Source of the DNA: Syntrophaceae bacterium
Lineage (GTDB): Bacteria; Desulfobacterota; Syntrophia; Syntrophales; Smithellaceae
Direction of reading: 5' to 3'
Assembly (NCBI GenBank): GCA_018056765.1
Contig: JAGPFA010000019.1
Location: forward strand, 1-48,432
Length of the DNA: 48,432 bases
The position numbers and the translations under genes were made by a program. The stretch's first letter is position 1; every line of letters starts with the position of its first letter. Positions 1 through 8,333 of the stretch are shown one piece after another. The notes beneath the pieces are model-generated. The model made no database searches, was not told where the DNA came from, and saw only the letters and a program-made list of their open reading frames with translations.

Positions 1-55
1 CAAAGAGCTGTTTAAATGCGTCGCGTGGGTTTTAGAATTAATTGTAAGAAACGTA

Positions 56-82
56 CCGATGGAATTTCATGAAATCTATCGG
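56..82. other. Imperfect palindrome of unknown role
   Basis: CCGAT and ATCGG arms surround a perfect 12-base palindrome, ATTTCATGAAAT. The symmetry would suit a dimeric DNA-binding protein or a hairpin. No T-run follows on either strand, so it does not look like an intrinsic terminator, and no convincing gene lies next to it. The rest of 1-360 shows no coding sequence I can support. Confidence 0.3.
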
Positions 83-362
83 CGGCGCAGGAAGTGAAAT
101 TAACATTTCTGTATTTGTTGTCAATTGATATTTTGAGAACGGAAACGATCATGACCGGGGGCTGTGTGTCGTGCGTTATGTAGGAAATATGGCCATGAGA
201 AGAGGGTCTCTCGGGCATACGTGGTTTAGGATAATCCGGCCAGCCACTGCCAGGCGGGAGCGATGAGGATTATTTCTTTATTATCGGTGAAAAAGCGATA
301 GCCTTATGGCCATTTTTTATTAAATTGTAAAATAGCCAGGACTATTTTTTGAGTAGGATGAA

Positions 363-800
363 AATGGTGGATGGTCAATGGCACGTGGCCAAAGGCTAAA
401 GGCTAAAGGCTAAAGGATGCTTCGACAGGCCGATCGACCGGAGGATTGGAGGGTTAGAAGTTTAGATGATTTGAGGGTTAGAGGCTAGAGGATAAAGGCC
501 AAAGGCTAAAGGCGAAAGGCTAAAGGATGGTTCGACAGGCTCACCACGAACGGGTATTAAAAGCTCACCACGAACGGGCAGTAAAAGCTCAGCATGAACG
601 GCAATAAGAGCTCACCACGAACGGGTATTAGAGCGCGAAGCTCACCCTTCTTGTCCTCTGCCGGAGACTTTGTCGCAATCGTCAAAAGCCGTCAACATCG
701 TCATACCGGCGAAGGCCGGTATCCAGAAAATAATGTGTAAATATCTCATGGTTCGTAGTCAGAAGAGGATTAGAGGGTTAGATGAAGGGTGACTTGGAGG
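363..800. repeat. Mosaic dispersed-repeat block 1
   Basis: Non-coding block built of recurring modules. Tandem AAAGGCT heptamers stand at 391-416 and, with variant units, at 494-526. Each is followed by a TTCGACAGG module and CACGAACGG / ATGAACGG modules. At 663-728 lies a copy of the element shared with 2970-3045 and 48079-48154. The leader 'atggtggatggtcaatggca' recurs near 4821. Short reading frames crossing the block look like repeat artefacts. The block lies downstream of the lipoprotein gene. Confidence 0.75.
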
Positions 801-845
801 GGTTTGGTGAAGTTGTCTAAAGTGGCGCAAATCAGGGGGGGGAAG

Positions 846-873
846 TAAAACGCCCGGGATTAATCCCGGGCGT
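846..873 (-). terminator. Intrinsic terminator of the beta-helix lipoprotein gene
   Basis: CGCCCGGGAT and ATCCCGGGCG form an almost loopless perfect stem (851-872). On the minus strand it is followed by TTTT. It lies about 35 bases after the stop codon of the lipoprotein gene, the position expected for a Rho-independent terminator. Confidence 0.8.
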
Positions 874-907
874 GCAGGCGAATGTGTTGATTAACTGGTT
901 GACGGCT

Positions 908-2788
908 CTAGTCGCGTTCGTATGCGCCCATTGACCAGGGCGCGGTGCGTGCCGTGCCTCTCTTGTCAATTTTCGAGTCGCCGCTGATGTTTTCCGGAAA
1001 GGATAACACTCCAGAGAGGTCTTGGCCTCCTTGGGTAACGGCTGTGGGACTCGCGGCAGTCAGGTCGTATTCGGGACTTGCGGAAAGAAGAGGGTCGACA
1101 ATGATATTCCCTGTGCTGCCTGGGCGAAAAGTATTCAATTCATTGATTGTTTCCAATAAGTTTGAGCCAGAATTAAAAATATATGTACAACCGAAAAAGC
1201 TATTATTTTGTATATTGACGGATGCACATTTCGGCGAGTCACATTCCCGTATAGCGGAAATGGTCCTACCTGACTCTGGCTGGCAAACAAAGATATTGTT
1301 TTTAATGTCCGCGTTGGTTGGCCGGTCAACATTATGATGCGAATTAGCGAAAATGCCATAGGCATCGCCGGATGTGCTTACGCTCCTTACGATAATGGTG
1401 TTGTTATAGACCAGAGGAGTGCCGGAAACGAAATCGAAAGACATGGCGTATGCATCTATTCCCGCTTGAGTTATCTCCATGACATTATTAAAAATCCGCG
1501 GCTGGGCTTTCGCGAGGGGATCCGAACTAGATGCATTAATACCATATGAGAAGCCATTTGTATTGCTGGTGATGTAATTTCCGTGAATAACAACTTCAAG
1601 TGATGAGCCATTCTGAGTATTTCTAAGATCAATACCATACGAAATGCTACTTGATGATCCGCTGCTGATGTTGTTACGGTAAATTTTAGAATCTGAGCTC
1701 AGAGGGTACTGAATTAGTATGCCTCTTGAGCTTGCATTGCCACTGCCGCCATTGATTGAATTATCATAAATAGCCTGAGTGCCTGCCTCTTTGATAAAAA
1801 TTCCGGTGGAATTGCCGACGCCATGCCCGCCGCTCGACGTGCCTCCGTTGATGTCGTTATCAAAAATATTCGTATTGGATGCGATGTTGTCAATATAAAT
1901 ACCTGCCGACTGGGTACTTCCACTGCCTCCCTTTATGGTGTTGTTGTCAATCAACAATTTGCCAGCATCGATGTTCACGCATACACCACGGGAAATATCG
2001 GAATGTTTCGATTCAATGACAAAGCCCTGGAGCCTCCAGCCGCTCGAACTGGCCGGTGACCCCGTGAATGTAACAGCACAGCTATCGTTTCCTTCTATGG
2101 ACGTCTTGTATTTGCTGTTGTTTCTATTGACGACATTGCTGTCGCTCCAGTCGGTCGCGGAAAAGCCGCCGTAGAGAGAACGGCCGTTACCTATCGTGAC
2201 GCTCTCATTGTAGGTGTCGGCGGAAACAGAAATACGGATGATGCCGGGTGTGGGCGCGGCTGCCGCAGCGCCGATCGTTTTTTTGGGGTGCTCGATGCTG
2301 CCGTCATTTGCGTCATCGCCACTGCTGTCAGAGACAAAAAGAGTATTGCGTTCATTGGTGGAGATCTCTATTTTAGTTGCGGCTGCCTGCAGCCTAGATG
2401 TCGTGTCCTCAGCCACGCAATAGACATCGTAGTGAGTGGAGTAGGTAAGCCCGATTATTTTCAAACTGGAAAAATTATCGTTGTCTGTCGGGGCAAAACC
2501 GCTAAATGCGGGATCATCATTTGCGTCTTCACCGTTTTTGACCTGGCCGGGAGATGGTTCCGGATCTCCCTGGGGTACGGCAACGCAGTAAACAGTGCCT
2601 TGTTTGTTCAGCTCGGATTTGACATAGACGTTAGAGTCCAATACATTGGCGTTCGGGGAACCGGCTTGCCATTTCGGCGGCTCTGCATTCCCGCCTCCGC
2701 CGAAAAACCCTCCTCCACCGCTGCTGCAGGCGGCCAGAAAAATACTCGTTAACAATGCAGCCGGAAGTAGTTTTTTGTTTTTTACCAT
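908..2788 (-). CDS. Right-handed beta-helix lipoprotein (DUF1565-like)
   Basis: 626-residue predicted lipoprotein. The N-terminus has lysines, a hydrophobic stretch and a lipobox (LAAC, lipidated Cys21), followed by a Ser/Gly-rich linker. Residues about 150-175 carry the 'GDDANDGS..HPKKTI' signature typical of DUF1565 proteins, with an N-terminal strand leading into a parallel beta-helix. Many N-D-I-N/N-N-x-I turns follow through residue 550, as in pectate-lyase-like surface proteins. The C-terminus ends in GAYERD, a common ending for this family. The start is fixed by AAGGAGG just upstream. It is a single gene flanked by repeat blocks. I infer an outer-membrane or surface location. Ligand and function are unknown, and a polysaccharide-binding role is only a guess. 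Confidence 0.85.
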   Translation of the reverse strand: MVKNKKLLPAALLTSIFLAACSSGGGGFFGGGGNAEPPKWQAGSPNANVLDSNVYVKSELNKQGTVYCVAVPQGDPEPSPGQVKNGEDANDDPAFSGFAPTDNDNFSSLKIIGLTYSTHYDVYCVAEDTTSRLQAAATKIEISTNERNTLFVSDSSGDDANDGSIEHPKKTIGAAAAAPTPGIIRISVSADTYNESVTIGNGRSLYGGFSATDWSDSNVVNRNNSKYKTSIEGNDSCAVTFTGSPASSSGWRLQGFVIESKHSDISRGVCVNIDAGKLLIDNNTIKGGSGSTQSAGIYIDNIASNTNIFDNDINGGTSSGGHGVGNSTGIFIKEAGTQAIYDNSINGGSGNASSRGILIQYPLSSDSKIYRNNISSGSSSSISYGIDLRNTQNGSSLEVVIHGNYITSNTNGFSYGINASSSDPLAKAQPRIFNNVMEITQAGIDAYAMSFDFVSGTPLVYNNTIIVRSVSTSGDAYGIFANSHHNVDRPTNADIKNNIFVCQPESGRTISAIRECDSPKCASVNIQNNSFFGCTYIFNSGSNLLETINELNTFRPGSTGNIIVDPLLSASPEYDLTAASPTAVTQGGQDLSGVLSFPENISGDSKIDKRGTARTAPWSMGAYERD

Positions 2789-2861
2789 ATATCCTCCTTA
2801 ATTTATTATTGTGCGCATTTTATCATGATTCTTTGGTCTCATAAAAGAGAATTTGGGGGGA

Positions 2862-3420
2862 TAGGATAAAGGCTAAAGGATGTTTCGGCAGGCCGATCAT
2901 GAACGGCAATAAAAACTCAGCACGAACGGTAATAAAGCGCGAGGCTCACTCTTCTTGTCCTCCGCCGCCGGAGACTGTGTCGCAATCGTAAAGAAGCCGT
3001 CAACATCGTCATGCCGGTGAAAACCGGCATCCAGAACATGCTGAAAATACTGGATTCCGTGTCGCGCTTCGCTTGCACGGAATGACAAAAAAGTAATTAC
3101 GACACAGTCTCCAAAGGGGGACACAAGAGGTTCGTTTTTGTTTAATTATTTATCCTCTTAGCGTCACCCGCATCGGAGAGGACGCGGATCGTCGGGACCG
3201 GAAAATAAGATCAAAGCGTGAAGCGCAACCACTTCGTGTCCTCCGCTGGCGGAGGTGGCCTGCTTTAGCAGGCTGGAGGTGGAGAATAATAGTTCATGGC
3301 TCGTGGTTAAGGCAAAAGGATGTTTCGACAGGCCGATCATGAACGGCAATAAAAGCTCACCACGAACGGTTATTAAAGCCGGGCGCGAATGGCAATAAAG
3401 CGCGAAGCGTGGCCTTCGTC
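2862..3420. repeat. Mosaic dispersed-repeat block 2
   Basis: Same modules as block 1: AAAGGCT units near 2872, TTCG(A/G)CAGG modules at 2882 and 3325, and ATGAACGG/CACGAACGG modules. 2970-3045 matches 48079-48154 at 75 of 76 positions. After it come CTGGATTCC and a matching GGAATGAC, an inverted arrangement typical of small palindromic intergenic elements. 3229-3310 is nearly repeated at 4935-5020, including two perfect or near-perfect hairpins (3240-3255 and 3257-3274). No gene is supported in the block. Confidence 0.75.
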
Positions 3421-3662
3421 TGTTAATTATAAAGAGCAGCCAATTATGCGGATTATTTTGCATATTTAAAACAATAACGAAGACATTCTCATTATTGACA
3501 ATCACTCGCGGTTGGGGCAAAATTTCCCCGAAGAGACGACATTTAGTAGTTATTGTTGCCATGTCGGCGCTATGTTATTTCCTGTGGGAACTTTCCCAGG
3601 TTTATCACAGATATTTGGCAGGAGACTGTCCCTTAAAATTGTTCAGATAACGGAGGTGCGAA

Positions 3663-4766
3663 ATGAAGAAATGTGCCGCATGCGGAGGAAATAATAAGCC
3701 CGATGCCATGTTTTGCTCAAATTGCGGACAAAGCCTTCAACAGGCGGCGGGCAGGAAATGCCCCTCCTGCGGGGCAGACAATGAAACGGATGCCGCATTT
3801 TGCACCAACTGCGGCACCCGAATGGAAGGAGGAGAAGCGCCGGCGGCTGATCAATCACCCATCGCGGAACAGCTTTTGGCCTTAAACAGCGAATTTCTCT
3901 CTGTCCGCCAGACAGCTCCGGGGTGCTTTGAATTTTCGTCCGATACGGGAGCCTCTTCGCCCCTGCAACGTGTGAAGATAAAATATGACGCTTGGGCAAT
4001 ACTCGAACCGGCGACCAGACAATTGGTTTTCTGGGAAAAGATGGTGGAGAGTTCGTCGGGAATGCAAGCGGGTGTCTTTACAGAAAAAACAAAGCAAAAG
4101 GGCATCGAGGTCGGCAAGGGTGTTCATGGAGAATTACTGTTTGGTGGAAAGTATGGATTTGAATACGGAAAATTAAGAGAGGTTGTGAAGAATATCGCCG
4201 CAGGGCAGGGCTGGAAATTTAAACTAAGTATTTTCAAACCCAAAGCTCCAACGCCGGTAGCCGGGTCGGGCAGGCCGGGCGGGAAAATCCCCTTGCTGAA
4301 AATTTTTGCCGTAGGCGCCGCCGTTTTGCTGGTTTTGCTTCTTTTGATGATCGGTTATTGCTCACTTAGTGGCGGCTCGTCGAAACAGGCCTCCCGAACA
4401 GATATGGGAATTTATGAGGAAGACGAGAGGGAAGACGGTCGGGACGGGGTTTATGGGGAAAACACGAGAGGGACCGGCGAGCACGGACAAATCATCATGA
4501 CCGACAGGAAGGTGTACAGTAGCGGCGAAGAAATACGGGTGAACTACTACCGGGCTCCGGGAGGCTCCAGGGATTGGATATGTATCGTGCCTGTCGGCTC
4601 GAGAAACACAGATGCGGGAGATTATCAATACATCCCGCAGCGCGGAGATGGAGTGATGACCTTCCGCTCTCCGGGGCCGGGAAGATACGAAGCGCGCGCG
4701 TTTTACCGCTACAACCCTGGCGAGTACCGTATCACCGGCCGTTATACCTTTACCGTAAGGGACTGA
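3663..4766 (+). CDS. Double zinc-ribbon membrane protein with C-terminal Ig-like domain
   Basis: 367 residues. Two zinc ribbons open the protein (Cys4/7/18/21 and Cys33/36/47/50, each C-x2-C-x10-C-x2-C). A middle domain at about 60-190 is not recognised. A strongly hydrophobic segment at about 209-231 is a transmembrane helix, followed by an acidic/Gly-rich linker. The last 90 residues look like a beta-sandwich, rich in aromatics and Gly (VYSSGEEIRVNYYRAPGG). ACGGAGGTG precedes the ATG. I infer cytoplasmic ribbons and an exported C-terminal domain, as in zinc-ribbon sensor-like proteins. Specific function unknown. It stands alone between repeat blocks 2 and 3. Confidence 0.8.
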   Translation: MKKCAACGGNNKPDAMFCSNCGQSLQQAAGRKCPSCGADNETDAAFCTNCGTRMEGGEAPAADQSPIAEQLLALNSEFLSVRQTAPGCFEFSSDTGASSPLQRVKIKYDAWAILEPATRQLVFWEKMVESSSGMQAGVFTEKTKQKGIEVGKGVHGELLFGGKYGFEYGKLREVVKNIAAGQGWKFKLSIFKPKAPTPVAGSGRPGGKIPLLKIFAVGAAVLLVLLLLMIGYCSLSGGSSKQASRTDMGIYEEDEREDGRDGVYGENTRGTGEHGQIIMTDRKVYSSGEEIRVNYYRAPGGSRDWICIVPVGSRNTDAGDYQYIPQRGDGVMTFRSPGPGRYEARAFYRYNPGEYRITGRYTFTVRD

Positions 4767-4814
4767 ACGTGCCGGCCGGGTGAGGTTTTTGTCATTCCCC
4801 GCCTGCAGGCACAA

Positions 4815-5160
4815 AGAGTTATGGTGGATGGTCAATGGCACGTGGCTAAAGGCCAGAGGCTAAAGGATGCTTCGACAGGCCGAGCATGAACGGTCAGTGA
4901 AGGGCTCAGCATGAACGGTAATAAAGCGCGAAACGCGCCCTTCGTGTCCTCCGCCGGCGGAGGTGGCCTGCTTTAGCAGGCCGGAGGTGGAGAATAATAG
5001 TTCATGGCTCGTGGTTAAGGCTGAAGGGTGCTTCGACAGGCTCAGCATGAACGGTAAGTGAAGGGCTGGGCACGAACGGTAATATAGCGCGAAGCGCAAC
5101 CACTGATGTCCCGTTCATCCCGGGCTTGTCGAAGGGCATGTTCCTTGTCGAAGGATGGAT
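4815..5160. repeat. Mosaic dispersed-repeat block 3
   Basis: Shares the 'atggtggatggtcaatggca' leader with block 1 and the hairpin-bearing core with block 2. Here the core has two perfect hairpins: CCTCCGCC/GGCGGAGG (4948-4963) and GGCCTGC-ttta-GCAGGCC (4965-4982). TTCGACAGGC followed by (A/G)GCATGAACGG appears twice. A related TTGTCGAAGG sequence closes the block near 5130-5150. No gene is supported. Confidence 0.75.
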
Positions 5161-5200
5161 TTGTCAGGGAAATGTCATCGCATGACATTTTTGATTTAAC

Positions 5201-5275
5201 TGGTAGTCCCACCGGGATTCGAACCCGGGTTACCGGCGTGAGAGGCCGGCGTCCTAACCGCTAGACGATGGGACC
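5201..5275 (-). tRNA. tRNA-Glu (anticodon CTC)
   Basis: The minus strand folds into a full cloverleaf: acceptor GGTCCCA/TGGGACT, D arm GTCT..GGAC, anticodon stem CCGGC/GCCGG with loop CTCTCAC (anticodon CTC, reading GAG), T arm CCGGG-TTCGAAT-CCCGG, discriminator A and an encoded CCA end. The first acceptor pair is G1-U72, a wobble. The gene lies 224 bases downstream of gltX on the same strand, so tRNA-Glu and its own synthetase may share a transcript. Confidence 0.95.
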
Positions 5276-5499
5276 TTTTGACGTGTTGGGATCGGCGGAG
5301 GTAGCGGGTGTTTTGCCGCTACGGCCTAGCTTGACCCTTTCGCGAAGACAAAAGCTAAGTGCCACTCCTAGTCAATGGAGGACAAATTGTCAAGATAAAA
5401 TGCCCGGCCGGCTGTGCATGCTTTTTCTGTGGGTTGTTTCGGGAAGTCGTCAATTTTCTGCCAGGCGCAGTAGCCGCGAGCAGCTCTGTTACGAAGGTT

Positions 5500-6903
5500 T
5501 CAGCCTTGTGCTTCGATGAATTTTACCGCGTCTTCAAGCCTTTGTGCCACCCGCTTTTTCCCCAGTGTAGCCATGACTTCGTCGATGCCTGGGCTGACTG
5601 TTTTTCCGGTAAGTGCCAGGCGCAGAGGCTGGGCGATGACTTTGAATTTAATCGCCTTCTCTTCAATGAAGGCCTTCAGGAAGGCTTCCAGTCCCTCTTT
5701 GCCGAAGTTGTCCAAGGACGAAATCCGTCCGGCCAGTTCTTTTAAATGAGGCAGAATTTCCGGTGTGAGAAATTTGCCGGACGCTTCCGCGTCATATTGA
5801 AGTTTGTCCGTAAAGTAAAAGTCTGCCGCTCCGGCCAGTTCCAGCAGAGTTTTTACACGCGTCTGGAGGTCGGAAATCACTTTTTGTGTGAAGTCCCTGT
5901 CGCTTGTGTCGATTGATGAAGGCCACAGTGTCGTCATGTCGTCAAAAAGACGTGACGGTGGTGCTTCCTTTATATAATGAGCGTTCAGCCACAGCAGCTT
6001 TTCAGGATTGAATACCGAAGGTGATTTACCTACAGACGAAAAATCAAAAAGTTCAATCAGTTCGGCGGGGGAAAATATTTCCTGATCACCGTGCGACCAG
6101 CCCAGACGCACCAGATAGTTTACCAGTGCCTCCGGCAGGTAGCCCATTTCTTTGTAGGCCATTACCGATGTGGCTCCGTGCCTTTTGCTCAGGCGCGCCT
6201 TGTCCGGCCCCAGAATCATCGGGACGTGTGCGAATTTGGGGACGTCGAAGCCCAGCGCACGATACAGGAGAATCTGCCGGGGGGTGTTGTTGACGTGGTC
6301 GTCGCCGCGAATGACGTGGGTGATGTTCATCATGGCGTCATCGACGACAACGGCGAAGTTGTAGGTAGGGTAGCCGTCGCCCCGTTCAATGATCAAATCG
6401 TCGAGTTCTTCATTATTGAAAACGATGTTGCCTTTGATGAGATCTTCCACAATAGTGACGCCCGTCTCCGTGCCGCGGAAGCGCACAACGCTCCCGGGTG
6501 ATTTTTTCAGACCCCGGTCACGGCAGGTGCCATCGTATTTGGGTTTTCTGCCTTCGGCCAGCGCCGCATTTCTTTTGTTTTCCAGCTCTTCAGGTGTGCA
6601 GGTGCAGTAGTAGGCCCTGCCTTCGCCAATGAGTTTTTGGACCATTTCACGGTGGATGTCTACACGCTGTGCCTGAAAATACGGTCCTTCATCCCAGGAA
6701 AGCCCCAGCCAGGCCATGGCGTCAAGGATGGCTTTGGTTGATTCGTCGGTGGAGCGCTGTTGGTCGGTGTCTTCGATTCTCAGAACAAACTCACCGCCAT
6801 GGTGACGGGTAAAAAGCCAGTTAAAAAGAGCTGTTCTTGCTCCTCCGATGTGCAGGTAGCCGGTTGGGGAGGGGGCGAAGCGGGTGCGGATCTTTGCTGT
6901 CAT
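5500..6903 (-). CDS. gltX: Glutamyl-tRNA synthetase
   Basis: Class I synthetase that charges tRNA-Glu with glutamate in the cytoplasm. It shows the opening RFAPSPTGYLHIGG with the HIGH-type motif HIGG (residues 18-21), the CTCTPEEL zinc-region cysteines, and the KMSKS-type motif LSKRHG at about 238. Total 467 residues, normal for the family. I chose the ATG at 6903 rather than an in-frame codon at 6957 because the latter lies inside the -35 box of a strong promoter (6928-6957), and because the family starts just before the RFAPSPTG motif. It is followed by tRNA-Glu on the same strand. In organisms lacking GlnRS the enzyme also charges tRNA-Gln; that cannot be decided here. Confidence 0.96.
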   Translation of the reverse strand: MTAKIRTRFAPSPTGYLHIGGARTALFNWLFTRHHGGEFVLRIEDTDQQRSTDESTKAILDAMAWLGLSWDEGPYFQAQRVDIHREMVQKLIGEGRAYYCTCTPEELENKRNAALAEGRKPKYDGTCRDRGLKKSPGSVVRFRGTETGVTIVEDLIKGNIVFNNEELDDLIIERGDGYPTYNFAVVVDDAMMNITHVIRGDDHVNNTPRQILLYRALGFDVPKFAHVPMILGPDKARLSKRHGATSVMAYKEMGYLPEALVNYLVRLGWSHGDQEIFSPAELIELFDFSSVGKSPSVFNPEKLLWLNAHYIKEAPPSRLFDDMTTLWPSSIDTSDRDFTQKVISDLQTRVKTLLELAGAADFYFTDKLQYDAEASGKFLTPEILPHLKELAGRISSLDNFGKEGLEAFLKAFIEEKAIKFKVIAQPLRLALTGKTVSPGIDEVMATLGKKRVAQRLEDAVKFIEAQG

Positions 6904-6927
6904 GATATATCCCTTATTTTTTCGGAT

Positions 6928-6957
6928 CTTATAGGGCTTCAGGTCCTCATTTGTCAA
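6928..6957 (-). promoter_or_regulatory. Sigma-70-type promoter of gltX
   Basis: On the minus strand TTGACA (6957-6952), an 18-base spacer and TATAAG (6933-6928) give a near-consensus promoter ending about 25 bases before the gltX ATG. It also supports the shorter gltX start. Confidence 0.7.
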
Positions 6958-6989
6958 GGAGCATTTGCGCTTCTTTGGTCAAAATCTGC

Positions 6990-7018
6990 TTGACAATTAC
7001 GTGATTTTATCATTAACT
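6990..7018 (+). promoter_or_regulatory. Candidate promoter of the yceD-rpmF unit
   Basis: A perfect -35 TTGACA (6990-6995), a 17-base spacer and a weak -10 TTAACT (7013-7018), about 50 bases before the yceD ATG. It is divergent from the gltX promoter in the same 164-base gap. The poor -10 keeps confidence moderate. Confidence 0.45.
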
Positions 7019-7067
7019 TCGCCGCTTGATGCGTCGGGCTTAAATAATTTTATGACAGTTGGGGCTC

Positions 7068-7610
7068 ATGTCCGATTCTTTGAAAATCAATTTGTTGATT
7101 CTTCCCGAAGAAGGGCTGAGAATTACTTTTTCACCCGACGACCAGTGGCTTGGCCGCCACTTTCCCGAGGAGGAATTGCCCGATTTTTTACTGGTGAGGG
7201 CGGAAGTCCGCTGTCTGGTAACCAAATCCGGCGAAACTGTTTATATCCGCGGGGAGCTGGAAGCACAAATCAGCCAGGAATGCAGCCGCTGTCTGGAACC
7301 GGCGATGGTTTCCATCGGCGGCGATTTCGCCTATACGATGGTGCCGGCAAAACCACAGACCGTCCCGGATCTGGAGCTGACCGCCGAAGAGCTGGAAACA
7401 AGCTACTACAGCGGAGATTTTATCGATCTGGCGCCTGTAGTGGGCGAACAGATCATTCTGCAGGCGCCGATGAAGGTTCTGTGTGACGAGGGATGCCGGG
7501 GGCTGTGTCCGCACTGCGGCACAAACCTCAATGTCGTTTCATGTAACTGCCGCGGTGAAGTGGTCGATGGACGGCTGGCCGCGCTGAAGAATTTTAAAGT
7601 AAAAACGTAA
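7068..7610 (+). CDS. yceD: YceD/DUF177 family protein
   Basis: 180 residues of the DUF177 (YceD) family, found almost always just before rpmF and linked in bacteria to 23S rRNA/large-subunit assembly. Visible features are a C-x2-C pair in the middle (CSRC), the conserved region around SGDFIDLAP, and a C-terminal cysteine cluster ([13 protein letters not shown] ... CNC) typical of the family. ATG 7068 is preferred over an in-frame TTG three codons upstream. rpmF starts 24 bases downstream, so co-expression is likely. Confidence 0.85.
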   Translation: MSDSLKINLLILPEEGLRITFSPDDQWLGRHFPEEELPDFLLVRAEVRCLVTKSGETVYIRGELEAQISQECSRCLEPAMVSIGGDFAYTMVPAKPQTVPDLELTAEELETSYYSGDFIDLAPVVGEQIILQAPMKVLCDEGCRGLCPHCGTNLNVVSCNCRGEVVDGRLAALKNFKVKT

Positions 7611-7633
7611 GAACTGAAAAGAGGGTAATTAAA

Positions 7634-7819
7634 ATGCCAAATCCAGTAAAAAGACATTCCAGGTCAAGACGAAATATGCGCAGGGCGCATGACTTTTTGA
7701 AGCAGCCGCCCATGTCGGTCTGCCCGCAGTGCGGCGAGCCGAAGATACCTCACCGTGTATGTCTCAATTGTGGCACATACAAGGGCAGGGAAGTCATTCC
7801 GGCGGAGAAGCTTTCTTAA
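7634..7819 (+). CDS. rpmF: Ribosomal protein L32
   Basis: 61-residue large-subunit protein. It has the family opening [13 protein letters not shown], a basic N-terminal half and a four-cysteine zinc ribbon (CPQCG ... CLNCG). AGAGGG precedes the ATG. The usual next genes (plsX, fabH, fabD, fabG) do not follow; a 254-base gap leads straight to acpP. Confidence 0.97.
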   Translation: MPNPVKRHSRSRRNMRRAHDFLKQPPMSVCPQCGEPKIPHRVCLNCGTYKGREVIPAEKLS

Positions 7820-8073
7820 AAGTGCCGGCCGCAGAGTAAAACAGCGGCCCCGGAGGAGGACCGCTGTGGAGGCGCGGCGGTCTTTGCCGCCCTGGAGGGG
7901 GTGGTAAGCGGGGATGTCGGTGTGTGGTTCCCGGAATTCAGGTCCGGATGGTGTGACCTCGCAGAAGCACACTGTTTTGCGGCAAAAAAAGAAGGATATT
8001 TTTTGCAAAAACAGGTAATAGGGGCAAAATTTGTAGTTTTTCATATTCAATTTAAACGAGGGGGAGAATACTT
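7820..8073 (+). other. rpmF-acpP spacer with stem-loops, no gene
   Basis: This 254-base spacer sits where plsX-fabH-fabD-fabG lie in many bacteria. I see no remnant of them. It holds GC-rich inverted repeats (CAGCGG..CCGCTG at about 7842-7866, GGCGG..CCGCC at 7876-7892) and an AT-rich stretch with a weak promoter-like TTGCAA-17-AAAATT about 70 bases before acpP. ACGAGGGGGAG near 8057-8067 is the acpP ribosome site. Confidence 0.45.
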
Positions 8074-8310
8074 ATGACGTTGGAAGAGCAAGTCATCAAA
8101 GTTGTAGCGGAACAGCTGGATGTGGCTCCGGAAAAATGCAAACTGGAAGCATCATTTGTTGACGATCTGGGCGCCGATTCCCTGGATCTGGTCGAGCTGA
8201 TCATGGAAATGGAAGAAGCTTTCGGCGTGGAGATCGCCGATGAAGAATTGGAAAAGATCAGAACGATTCAGGATGTCCTCGATTTTCTCCGGAAAAAAGG
8301 CATTAGTTAA
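8074..8310 (+). CDS. acpP: Acyl carrier protein (housekeeping)
   Basis: 78-residue acidic carrier of fatty-acid synthesis. Ser36 in the canonical [12 protein letters not shown] motif receives 4'-phosphopantetheine. Helix II ([14 protein letters not shown]) is the usual partner-recognition surface. It is followed 23 bases later by fabF. This is the orthodox ACP of the window; the second one, at 42326, is much more divergent. Confidence 0.97.
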   Translation: MTLEEQVIKVVAEQLDVAPEKCKLEASFVDDLGADSLDLVELIMEMEEAFGVEIADEELEKIRTIQDVLDFLRKKGIS

Positions 8311-8333
8311 TTAATTTTATCAAGAGGTTGTCC

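Noticed and set aside
391..526. Tandem heptamers considered as a CRISPR array
   Set aside because: Units are contiguous without unique spacers and no cas genes are present.
945..1337. Plus-strand open frames inside the lipoprotein gene
   Set aside because: Opposite-strand shadows of a protein with clear lipobox and beta-helix repeats.
4860..5099. Short open frames in the repeat blocks (also 3164-3562 and 2897-3124)
   Set aside because: Their similarity to each other comes from the shared repeat, not from protein conservation; no ribosome sites.
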